64,000 bases of DNA, taken from NCBI GenBank assembly GCA_037951165.1, contig JBBDHG010000097.1, positions 5,332,501 to 5,396,500 of the forward strand, written 5' to 3'. This stretch comes from Lophius americanus (Eukaryota > Chordata > Actinopteri > Lophiiformes > Lophiidae). The position numbers and the translations under genes are program-made. Under the pieces are notes generated by a model. The model searched no databases. It was not told the DNA's origin and saw only the letters and a list, made by a program, of their open reading frames with translations. The first letter of the stretch is position 1. Every line of letters begins with the position of its first letter. This document shows, one piece after another, positions 1 through 12,100 of the stretch.

Positions 1-1012
1 AAGGACGACAAGGTAGGCGCTCAGCCAGCTACGCAGGCTCCCAATCAATCCAACCACGTCACCCCACCATCAGGCGACCTCAGTCAGTGCCATTAGTCAG
101 CAGGCTAAAATATTAGATAATTAGAGGAAACATTAAACAGACGTTACCACATTCCAGGATGAAGGTAATCTGCCGCCATCTAGTGGAGCCGCTGCAAACG
201 ACAGCAGGCAGCGACTCAGCTCTCAGAGAGAGAGTGAGGCCGAAGAAATCAGATTTCACACGGATTACTTCATAGATTCAGGGTTTGCAATCATAGATGG
301 AACCTTGTTGAAGAAGAGTCATTGATTTCTCACAGCACTTCGTCTCAATGGAATAACTGAACTGACCGTCACAAATATCATATATACTCTAAACTGAACT
401 GGTCATAGAATCTGTACATAGTGGAAACAGAAGCCTGCTCACCTAGAGCTCAGAGGGTTAGTGAGTAGGCTGGTGTTAAGTAAAGACATGCTGCCCCCTG
501 GAGGCATCTCTTGTGGATGGGTGTTATACGCTGAGTCGTTCACACTCTCAGAGGAACATTCTATGAGGGAGAAATGCCGCCACAATTAATTTACTATTTT
601 AATTTTGCTCATGATTCTCGCCTCCCACGATTTTTTAAAGTTGATAGAGCGACAGATAACACTGCCCTGCTAATCAAATCAAGCTCTCCTTAAATCACTG
701 CCAGGCCAATCTGTGCCGAGATTATCTGATCAGCCATAACATTATAAACACTGACAGTTGAAGTCAGATGAACGTTGATTATCTCATTACAATGGTTCCT
801 GTCAGCAGGTGGGATATGTTAGGCAGCAAGTGAACATTGTGTTTTGATATTGATGCGTTGGATGCAGGAAATATTGGCGAGTGAAAGGATCTGAATGACT
901 TTGCCAAGGCCCAAATTGTGATGCCTAGACGATCTCCAAAAACTGCACGTCACTGCACTTCAGTGGTGTTATGGTGTTATTAGCTGCTGCTCTTTGATTT
1001 CTCCCTCATCAG
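1..1012. other. plekha7 intron with Tc1 remnant
   Basis: No plekha7 exon was recognised here. Positions 728-968 are a Tc1/mariner 5'-end remnant; the rest is unremarkable single-copy-looking DNA. Confidence 0.6.
728..968 (+). mobile_element. Tc1/mariner remnant, 5' end
   Basis: Begins with the teleost Tc1 terminal word ATCAGCCATAACATTATAA and follows the element's usual 5' leader, including GGATCTGAATGACTTTGCCA and CCAAATTGTGATG near the start of the transposase region. It is truncated after about 240 bases and lies about 45 bases before a plekha7 exon. Confidence 0.75.
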
Positions 1013-1162
1013 GACAAGTTGGAGAATGTACTGGATCTGTCCCATCAGCAGATGGAGCAGTACCAGGAGCATCCGGCCCACGTCCAGAAGATCGCCTTTC
1101 AGCAGAGGCTCCTACAGGAAGATCTGGTCACCATCAGAGCCCAAATCTCACGCCTCTACACA
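1013..1162 (+). CDS. plekha7: plekha7 exon A (coiled coil)
   Basis: Acceptor CAG at 1010-1012, donor GTATGT at 1163. It encodes 50 residues in phase 0, from DKLENVLDLSHQQMEQ to QISRLYT, with heptad-like spacing of L, V and I. Confidence 0.88.
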
Positions 1163-4100
1163 GTATGTACTCAGTAGTGGAACATGTGTGTAGTCTGCAG
1201 GAATAGTGAATGAATGTTATTTCTAAAATGAAGGTCTATACGCCACTTTTTGAATCACAATGTCATTTCCGAGCCTTTTTGCAAACCGGGTGTGTGTTTG
1301 TCTGACGCAGGAGATGTCGCTGGCGTGGGAGGAGTACAGCCGGCTGGAGAGATCAGTGGAGCAGCTGAGGTCAGCTCTGCAGGCCCACATGAACCACGGC
1401 GCCTCATCTCAGGTCAGACCGGGTGTTCTAGTTCAGAGCAGGTCCACCTCCAAACATCTACGTCTTGTTATTCCATCAAAACGTCTGCTGTTTTCTTTAA
1501 GCTGAGTTTCACATACAGCATCTGCTATTTTATATTTCGTCTGTATTTATTTTGTGATCACGGTTTCCAGATCATTTAAAGTCTACATATATAAATATAT
1601 ATGTATATACATAGCAGGGAATGCGGGGGGGGGGGGGGGGGGGGGACGCCCATCAATTTTCATCATGAGGAGTGAAAAAGAAATACTGATAAAATAAAAC
1701 AAGTATTAATATTTGTTTACTGATATTTGCTACAAATATCATTTCTGTATGATTCCAATTAGTTCACTCATTTTTTAATATTCAAAATGGATGAATTTGT
1801 GTATTTCCTCTTCAAATAGAGAGGAGGGGCCTGAGGTGAGGCCGCTATGAGCTGAGCCTCATCTCAAACTGGGTCGAGTGTGTGACTTTTGCTTTCTCAC
1901 TGTTTGTCACCAATCTAATGTTTCTAGAAACTTTCATTATATGTCCTCACTTTCCGAAGTATATTTCATGTATTTCACGTATGTGTAGAAGGTATACAGT
2001 CTTACTGTTCTGACCGTTATGAAGAAGCAGGAGGTGAGGCAGCAGTACCTCTAACTCACTGAAGGGGGCGTGCTGAGCCCACGGGTTTACGCTGGTTCTT
2101 CTGCTGCTCTTCTTCTACACAAAGACACAAAATCAGTGAATCAAGTTTGCTACATAGACATACATAGATTCTATACATAAGCCATCTCAGGAAAAATCAT
2201 TAATTATTACATTTACAAAATGAACCTATAATTTTGTCCAGATTTATTTTTAAATCATTTCTTTCGTATATAATTGAAAATATTTTGTTCACCATCACAG
2301 TATACCATCTAGAGGGAGATAAATCTTCCTCTAGTGATGGTAATATATAACCGACCTGTACCAAAATCAATCCAGTTCTTCCTCTCACTAAGGTCAATGG
2401 AGATACAAAATTTGAAGATGATCCTTGAAATTAGATGATGATTCCACAATATCCCTGTCTTGTCAGGGATGAAATAAGTTACGGGGTCAAATGAAAATAA
2501 CAAATGAATTCTATGAATAAGTTTGAACAGGCGTTCTGATCAGAAGTGCGTTTGCATCTCTAGAAGGAGAAAAGTGAGATGAAACGTGAGCTGTGGAGGA
2601 TCGAGGACGTCATGGCGGGACTGAGTGGCAGCAAAGCCAACTACCAGATCACCATCGACTCAGTCCAAAACCCAGGTTGGTAACCATAGCAACTCAGCAG
2701 CCATCATCGGAAGCCACGATAATACATTTTTGTTTTAGTTAATCAGTCCGCTTATAGAGATTAGATGGTGCCTTGCGAGTGAAAGCAAGTGGAAGAAGTC
2801 ATGTGATCACTCACGTTTGCTCAGATATCTTGAATGTTTGGAATAGATTTTGATGAAATGTTTCTGGCGTAAACGGGTACCGGCGTGGATTCTGCATCAC
2901 CCTTTCACTTCCTTCAACGACTTGTGAGACAGGAGCCCTTTTTTAAGCATTTTCAACATTTTGCCAGCGTCATGAAACAATAGACCAATAAAAACAATAA
3001 TAATGACACAGACACGCCCATAAAATATGTTTTTTTTCTGGGTTCAACATGTATCGGGTCAGAGTGTGGTAACAAAGAGGGGCAGCAACAACGATGAGCA
3101 TCCATCTGTGGATGTAAGAGGTTCAGTGGATTCAGATGTGAGATGACAGAACATCATTTTTTTGTAGAGCCTCATGATAAAAGTCATACCAAAGGCAGGC
3201 AGGTTTCCACGGTGACGGGTTTCGGTGCTGTTGATGGGTTTGACTAGAGTCAGAGCTGAATAAAGTAACATTCTCCTCATTAAAATGTAGATTTATTGAA
3301 GGAATTTTCAATCTTTTTGATAGCCGTTCATTCAAAATCCTCTTGTAGAATATGTGTTAATGTAAATAAATCTAATCTAATATGGATAAATCTTCTTAAT
3401 TACACATTTATAACCATCTCTGATACGTGATGTTTACAGGATACTTCCTTCAGAGTTCTGTTCAGTTGCAGCTTTAGTGTCTGTGGCGTCGTTGGTGGAG
3501 GTGTTTTGCTCTCTGGGTGATTTCTAGGCGATGTCTGAATGCTTGGCTGTTTTTCTTCTCTTGTGAAATTGTTCAGTCCCTCCTTCCTGATACTGAATCC
3601 ATTCATAACCCCATTACATCTAAAAGTAATCCTTGATTTCTCTGTGCGTGCACACGCTCCCCCAGAGAGGAAATTAGTGCCTTCGGTGTCAGACCCGGCA
3701 GTGCCTTCTCACAGCGCAGAGGTCCGGCCTCCTCCCCGCAACTCCATCCCCAGCATCTTCTCCCACTCTCTGCCTCACAGCACCGTGCCAAAGTGGGTGA
3801 GTGTCTGCTTTCAGGAATTATCCTCGCATTCAGTGGAAATCTGTGAGTTCCACATCAGAAACCGTCGCCATAATGGCTCATCAGCCTTACAGCGGTACTA
3901 AATGTTGCTGTCCAGGCTGAGGACGCCGCCCCACCCAGGCCTCCACTGCCTCGCCTCTACGACTACGAAGACACGCCCCCTGTGGTGCCGCCTCTCCCCA
4001 AAGAGGCGTCGGTCATCCGCCATATGTCGGTGCGCGGACTGAAACGCCAATCAGATGAGAGGAGGCGGGACAGGGAGAGCGGGCAGTACGTCCTGAATGG

Positions 4101-6098
4101 AGACAGTAAGGTATGCTGTCATGTAGCACAGAACAGAAAGTTCATCCAGCTGCTCTTATCTAAAGAAATGAAGTTTCTTTAACTGGGATGTCTCAGTCCA
4201 AGAGTGTTCTGTCCTTCTGTCTGGTTTCAGACTGACTTGCGATCGTACCTGAGTGAACCTGAACTGGGAATAAGTCTCCAGAGCGCCGGGTCCGATGTTG
4301 ACTACCAGTATTTCCAGAGCAGAGGTATCCGAGCAGTGACCTGTGAAATAAAGGCTTAATTAGTCTACTTTTTTGTTCCCTGCACAGAATCCGAATGAGT
4401 CCACTGTCCTGTGGAGCAACAGCTGTAATTTCTTATTTTAATGTTCTGTTTCCAACTGGGATCCAGTGAAAAATTGCGCAAAGACAGAAAAAAACTTATA
4501 AATCTTTAATTGCACTGATAAAAAAAAAATATATATAGGCATATATATGTCCATACACATATATACACACATATATATATATAATATAAATGTTTCTTAT
4601 ATACTATATATGTTTCTGTTCTCAGTTCTACACGTGTATTTATTAATGGACGTTACGCCGACTTGCACAGATGACTTGACTTTGACTTACCGCCGCCCAT
4701 AAACGTGAATCACATAACACCTGTATCAATTTGTGAATATTTGAACTAATAAGTTTAAAGGCATTTATTCCCTCTGCGTCGAGTCATCTGTCATGCCATG
4801 TGACTCGTACGGCATGCTGTCAGCTTCTCCACCCGACTGCTTCTATCACTTTACAAAAGACACTCAACCAACTGATGCAGATTCTCTGTCTGTTAGGATC
4901 CTCCACTCAACCCAACCAGTCCGCCTCCATCACCTCCTACGTCACCCTGAGGAGAGGCCCGGGCAGCTCTGACGCCAGGGTGAGTGGAGATGTGGGGGGT
5001 GGAGGTGTCCGTTGATGGCTGTCATCAGCTACAGGACACCAGGGTATCTAACGCTGGATTTGATAGGAAGTCGATTTGAATGTTTGTCTGACTCGCAGCA
5101 ACATTTCACCTCGCTGTGTGTTTGAAATAACATCACATCAAAGGATTTCAAACATGTAGAATGTAAAGCGTGTGTGTGATTCTATGTCTGTGTCTACCTG
5201 TGTGACGGACGGCGTTGTTGTATTTAGTCCGAAGTTTAAGAGTAATATATGAATATTTATGTACAGATTCTGCATCAGGTGACCGTTCCTGTATGAATAC
5301 AGTCCAAATGTATCAACCTTTATGTGAATTATTGGGTTAAAGGAAAGGATTTTATCCTTTAAGGTTAAACCAACATAAAGTATTCATTGTCTTCCTCTCT
5401 TTAATTTCCATCCTGTCCTTCTTCTTCCTCTCCTCCTCCCCTGTCTCAGCCGGAGAGACCCAAGAGTGCCCTGGAGCGTCTGTCGTCGCCCACTGAAGGC
5501 CTTCAGCCCCTGAGCAGTCAGCCTCGAGGAAGAATGACGGCCGAGGAGCAGCTGGAGCGCATGAAGCGCCACCAGAGGGCGCTGGTCCGCGAACGCAAGA
5601 GGAACCTCAGCCAGGGCGACCGCTCCATCCCGGGCCCCTCCAACTCCTCCGCCAACACCCAGCGCTCCACCTCCTCTCCCAGGCTGCTCTCCGAGCCTCC
5701 GGCCCCCGTATGTTACCCCCCACCCCCGCGCAGCAGCAGACACAAGGAGCACCACCTTCACAACTGCTGCCATGCACCCCTCCACCCCCCAGCCACACAC
5801 TAGCACTAGCACTCCGCTCGGAGTGCTAGCAGGAATGCTAACACTCTAGCACCCTTGGGCTCGTGTAACCAGGTTGACGTTCCCCATGAGCACTAACTAG
5901 CTAAAAGGACAGAACTGACCGCGGCCGGCGAGCTAGCTCGGTTAACGCTTTAAGAACAGTGGGAGAGAAAATGATCACAGGGGATTGTGGGTAATACTAA
6001 GCTAGTTTTTAACTGGGAAAGTGTCACTCCCTGTGTTTTTCTTTTTCTTGAAAATGTTCAGGGTCTACTTTATCTCTTTGTTAAAGTGACCCCCTCCC

Positions 6099-6153
<55 letters not shown>

Positions 6154-9100
6154 ACTAAGTGGGACCCCACTCACACGATTCTGAATGTAAATCCATTGAG
6201 AGAAGAGAATGGAAGGCATAAATCTACTTCCTTTCTCTGTTTCTATCACACTAAAGTAGAGAGAAGAGCCCATCTATGTACATCTACATCTCTGTACTTG
6301 TACGCTTTTATTTATTTACCGAGGGATATTTTCAGTATACAGTTGTACAGTTATATTTTGTAGAGATTTGGTATATAGAGCATATAGAAGGAATGCTGGA
6401 TAAAGGAAAATGAAGTATTCAGGTTGACGACGTGAAGAAAGAAGCACTTCTAAGTGGCAAAAATCATGATTCCACCGCCCTTCTTTCTTTACTTGATGAA
6501 ATCCAAGTGCCTTGTTTGATGATGATCATTTTTTTTTGTCTTGAATTAACTTCCTTGCTCGCCATTTTAATCAATCCTGGTTTGTTTTGAGTCCCAGAAT
6601 CACTGTGCGAGTTAGCTTTAAGGTTGATTTTACAATGTTACGGCAGACTTCATTCAGAGAGATGCGATGGAGACGCCGCGGATTTTGACTCCAGCGGGAA
6701 TACTTTGACATTTGACATTCAAAATAAATCCTGCATGCCCCTTGCTGCCTTTAGTTTCAGTGAGGAATGCTAACAGTGCTAACACGCATGGGTGAAAACA
6801 GTAATACGGTTAAATTTAAAGTGTCAAAGTCTTCCATTATGATGAATAACCGGTTTGACGTCATGATTACAGACTAACACACATTCCTAATCAGACTGCT
6901 GTGAGACTTGCCTGCCATCTGACTACATTTCCCATAAGTCTTTGGAATCAAATTTCCTCTAACTGTGAGCAATACATGGTCTGTAATCCTCTCCCCTCTC
7001 CCCTTTTTAGTGCACATAACCATAAACACCAGAGCATCTCCACTTCACCAGCATTAAAGCTGCTTACATTTCCATTTTTTATATTTCAGTAAAAACATCC
7101 TCACTTTCCTTTACGGACTACAAGTTCATTTTTATGTTCTTAATTCCATTGCCACAACAATGTTTGGGAAGAGAAGCTGTACTCACGTGTGAGATCTTCT
7201 AAGTGGCCTATGCTGGGCTGTTTTATGCATCATGAATATACAGGACAGGCTCCAGCGACTGGGCTGCAACGCAGCAGACAATAAAAACAATAAGTGTGAA
7301 CAAGGAGCGGACAACTTTGTCACAGGAAACCCATACGGCCGCAATATTTGACCTTTCCTATTCTTTTTTCAAAGAGTTTTAGATGTAAAGCAATGAATCC
7401 ATGTCTTTTTATTATTTTTTTAAAAACAACAACCTTTAAACATAGTGTAATAATCACAGTGATTGCTCTCAAGTTCTCCGAATTAAAACAATAATTCAAA
7501 TTATTTTATCATACCAAACATTTTATGGCATACTGATATACTTTTAAATTAAAACATTTTATAAACGGCGTTGTTGTTCCATGTAATTAAATGAAAACCT
7601 CATTTACATTCTAATCATTAACCATAAATGATAAAGCTAAATGATAACAGGCTGAGCAGAGGTACTGAGTAACCGCTCTGTAAATGAAATAATCAAAACG
7701 TACGTGGAAATGAAATTAGGATGTGAATGAGAATTAAAAAATATGATTTATTTTTTTCTATGTATAACTTCAAAACTTTTTTTTTTTTTTTTTTACATAA
7801 ATGCAAAAAATTACTTCATATGACACCGACACTGTTCATGGGGAAAAAAACAACTATTGTTTGTCCAGCAAAATGCTTTTCTTCCATCCATCCAGTCCTC
7901 CACTTCCTTTCATGGTGATTCATCAAATCATTTATGACAGAAACGATTATCCTTCACTTCTTTCACACAAGTGGAAAAACACGCCCGAATCCGCCCTGTT
8001 TTCTGGATCCAGTCCAGGGTTTAACGGGTTCCTCCCTAACAAAAGCCCAACCCGCCCCTAGATGTTTCATGACTGTGTGTTTCAGTTCAACGGAAAAACA
8101 AACATACAGACTGAAGCATAAAGACCTCCGCAGGCTTAAAAATGATCAAACTGTTTATTAGGTTCCTTTTGATGGGGTCACATTTTTATTTTTTTTTTAA
8201 TCATAAAATGTTTACATTTTTTTATTCTCCAAAAATGTCTCATCTTCTGTCTTCCAGACTGCTTTGATAAAAGAAAACAAAAAATGAATAATAAAAGAAA
8301 AGTAGGAAAAAATGCAGAGAAAGATTGGAAAAGCAAAATGCAATAAACTCCTACTTTCCGGTTCTTTCCCTTACCCCTAATAATAATAATAGTATAATAT
8401 TAGTAAAAACAGAAAGCACATTAACAATCATTCTAATAATGGTGATATATTTATGTTTTAATAAAATACAACGATTGTAGTATCATATTATTAACAATCG
8501 AATATACACTTACAATAATTTTATTATTAATAATAATAATAATAATAATAATATTCATGTATGAATAAAATACAATAATGATAAAATCGCAATAAATAAA
8601 AAAATATATCCATATAAAACAAATCCTCTAACGTTTGAACGTGTGCTGCCTGGGTGAGTTGTTGACTGTCGTAACCATGACAACTGGTGTTGTCAATCCA
8701 TCTACTGACCGAGAGAATGTTTTATATTCTGACTCCCACTGACCTGGGCCAATCCTTTTGATGATAAAAATGAAAAGTGGGCCCGTCTTTTTTTCCCTGG
8801 GAGGTCAAGGTGTCGCCCGGTAGGCCACCCTGATATGTAGGAGGTCAGGTCGTCAAACTCGACATGCTGTTTGGGTCGTCGGTGGCGCCGCTGTCCGCTC
8901 CTTGCATCAATCAAGTTTTTCCACCGTATTGCTTTTATGCCGCCACAGCTGCGTAAGACTACATCAAAGAGGAAATAGTTCCGGATCGTAGCGCAGATGA
9001 AGAGTAGAGCTTCAGTAGAGATCTTACAGGAGTGAACTACTAATCAACGCTCAGCCCTCCTCCCGCCTCATTTCTATCATGTAGAGATTTGCACTCGACA

Positions 9101-12100
9101 ATAAAAGGGTTCTTGCTTTTGAAACTCCTCTCGGCTCTGTTCTTCCTAATCTGGTGTGGGTTTGATGAGCGCGTGGCTGCATGTTTTTTTTCCTCTTCTC
9201 CTTTTGTGTCTCACTGATTCTCCTGAGCTCAACCAGCCATGGGACGCCGTCTCCTTCTGATCAGGTCACCTCCTGCTGCCAGCTGCTGGACTCAGGGTGA
9301 AGGATGCATGCATGCCTTTAACGCTCCTTGGATGATTACTCACACACAAGTAACACACACACACACACACATACGCTCAAGTATTTCTAGATGCAAACGT
9401 GATTGTGGGGAGAGACGATGTGGCATGAGTCTGATTAAAGAAACGCTGACTAATCATCTGCTGGGTTTGCTCTGTGGTAACGGCACCGGTCATCAATCCT
9501 TAGTCTCTGTCTCCCTCTTTCTGTGGCACCACTGACTGCAGAGACTCACGTTCAAGCCGCGTTCATGTGTGCCATTTTAAACACCAGTATACAATGATCA
9601 GCCATGACTTTATAACCACTTGTGGTTTATTGTGTGGATCCTCCATTTGCCTGAAAAACAAGGATTCTGAGATGTTTGCAGCAGACCCAGAAGTTCTACG
9701 AGGACCTTCTTGTTTGCTCCTTAAACTTGTTGGCTCCACAAACCATTCCTGAACCATTTTTACAGTGTGACAGGGAGTATTATCCTGCTGAAAGAGGCCA
9801 CTGCCACGGATCAATACTATTTCAACGAATGTGTGTTCTTGATCTGCAGCAATGTTCAGGCGGGTGGTAGAATCCAGGTAAAGGGCTGGACCCAAGTTTA
9901 CAAAAGCATCACGCTGTCCAACACAGCTGCCTTCCTCTCATACTTCATCCTGGCGCCATCTGGTCCCTGGTTTAGCGACACACACACACCTGGCTGTCCA
10001 CGAGATTTAAGCCAACCTTCTTAAGTTGTCGTCAAAGTTGCTCAGATCCTTACATTGCCCATTTTTTTCCCCTGCAACTTCAGGAAAAAATGTTGACTAG
10101 CTGTCTAATGTTTTCCACTCGCTGACAGACACCACTGTGAAGACAGAACCAAGGTTATTCAGACTTCCCTCAGTGGTCATAATGTTATGGCTGGTTGGCG
10201 TATATGATAGCTTTAGTTACTTACAGGCGGGTCTATTGTTGATGTTTGTTCATATTAAATAATGTTACATATATACAGTTTCATCAAACCTGCTAGAAGA
10301 GGCAATAACGCAATAATATCTTTAAATATGAAACATCTCCAAACTCCTATGGAGGAACTGTGACATCTGTGGTCATATTTTCTTCAACCTTACTTAAAGT
10401 CATCTAGAAGTGATAATCACTAGGCTGGTGTTTAATCCTGACTTCTGCCCTTTCTAGGTGTTTGATTGGCGGGAGGAGCGACTCGGGGCCGAGGGTCGGA
10501 GCAACGAAGGCTGGAATGAAGTGAGGGAGAGAGCGAGGATCCAGTCAGGCCAGTGGGGGGTCGACTTCCGAGAGGTGGATATGGAACCCCTGGACTATGA
10601 CCTGGACATCAGCAGAGAGGTAGACAGCTGCTCAGCGGCGGTGCGTCAGTCATGAAAGACATAAGAAAGTGGGCGGGCAGCTAGAGGCAGGGACTCAAAC
10701 CCCGAGAGATAAAAGTCCTCTAAAGCTCCTCTCTTCGTCTTCATCAGATTCAATCTTTGCTCTTCTTCTCTCCCTAAATCTCAGACATGTCCAGGATCTG
10801 GTAGAACAGGTATAAATCTACTTGACTTCCTGTCAAGTAGTAGTGAATATTCAGTCACCCTTAAAAATAAGCTACAGAGAAAAATTTGACTGTCATTCTG
10901 GAAAACTATGACAAAAGAAATGACTGAATAAAAATATCGTATCATTTAAAAACAAAAAGCGACTGTAGTTTTTTCTGTGGTCAACGTCAAAATCGCATGT
11001 CAGAAAATGAATTTCACTATTTATTCATCATCGCTGCGGTGGCTCTGTCCCTCACTGGGGAGGAAGGAGGGAGGAAGGGTTTAGAGGATTAGGGGAGGCG
11101 GGGTCTGGTCCAAAACTCAAGGCCAGAACCGTCATCCTTAGAATTCTTAATAAGCGGACCCGGAGCCACTCGCCTCGCATCGCTGCTGTGAAATGAGGCT
11201 GTGGACTCTGTGGCTGTAGGTCGCATGCCGAGTTGAATCCCCAGGGTCCTGGACTGCCGGACCCTCCGTTTACCTCTAAACAGTTTCATGCGTCTTCTTG
11301 TTTGGTCTCCGTTTGCTTTTTGTTGTTTTAAATAATAAGTACGATCGTCATTTGTCAAAACACAAAACAGCTACCCAGCAGCGATTTAAAAACCCGCTCT
11401 CTGGAGGCGGCGTTCGGTTTGTCCGTCCAGATGACAGCACAAACATGGCAGTGCCACACGGCACCCTCCAAGAAAGACAAACTCTGTGGTTTGGGGGACA
11501 TAAATGGATTCTTAAAAACTAACCTTAAGAAACTATCTTCAACTGAATACACAACAACAAACATCGCTGATATGATAATATTACATTCAATCTATTCCAA
11601 GAGTCACCTGTAAGTATCACAACTGTAAGAGTGACTTCCTGTCTGTCCAACACGCAGCTGTCCAAACCGCAGAAAGTTCCCATCCCAGAGCGCTACATAG
11701 AGTCCGATCCGGAGGAGCCCGTGAGTCCAGAGGAGCTGGAGGAACGCTTCCAGCGGGCCGAGCGCATCAAGAACCTGCTGGCCAGATCCAGGTAGACGTC
11801 ACTCCGGTGGTGATGCTGGCGTTTGAGTTGATGCTGCTTCGGTTCTGACTCTGTCTGTTGTTCAACCAGTGTTCAGAACATACAGACGACTGCGCCGCTG
11901 GACTTCAGTGAGCTCGACTCGGTTCTGCAGCAGCAGGAGAGGATCATGAACGTGTCCCAGGCCCTGGCCTCCGAGGCGTCCCGCAAGAGCAAACTGGTGG
12001 CAGGTCAGTTCCCGCCTTCGGCGACTCGATGAGTCCACTAGCTGTGGAACCGGACCCCCTCAGCTGGGACAACGGCTTTTTCTCTCCACCCTGAGTTTCC

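Larger units (their letters stand above)
5708..10457. other. Large plekha7 intron
   Basis: 4.75 kb intron of the long isoform. It starts with the read-through coding extension and possible 3'UTR. It then holds a hairpin (5806-5829), a CA run, AT-rich simple DNA (7380-8620, including (AAT)n at 8521-8552) and an antisense Tc1 copy (9590-10195). Confidence 0.6.

Noticed and set aside
8702..8914. Minus-strand 70-codon ORF
   Set aside because: Lies inside a plekha7 intron, has no start or splice support and no family motif.
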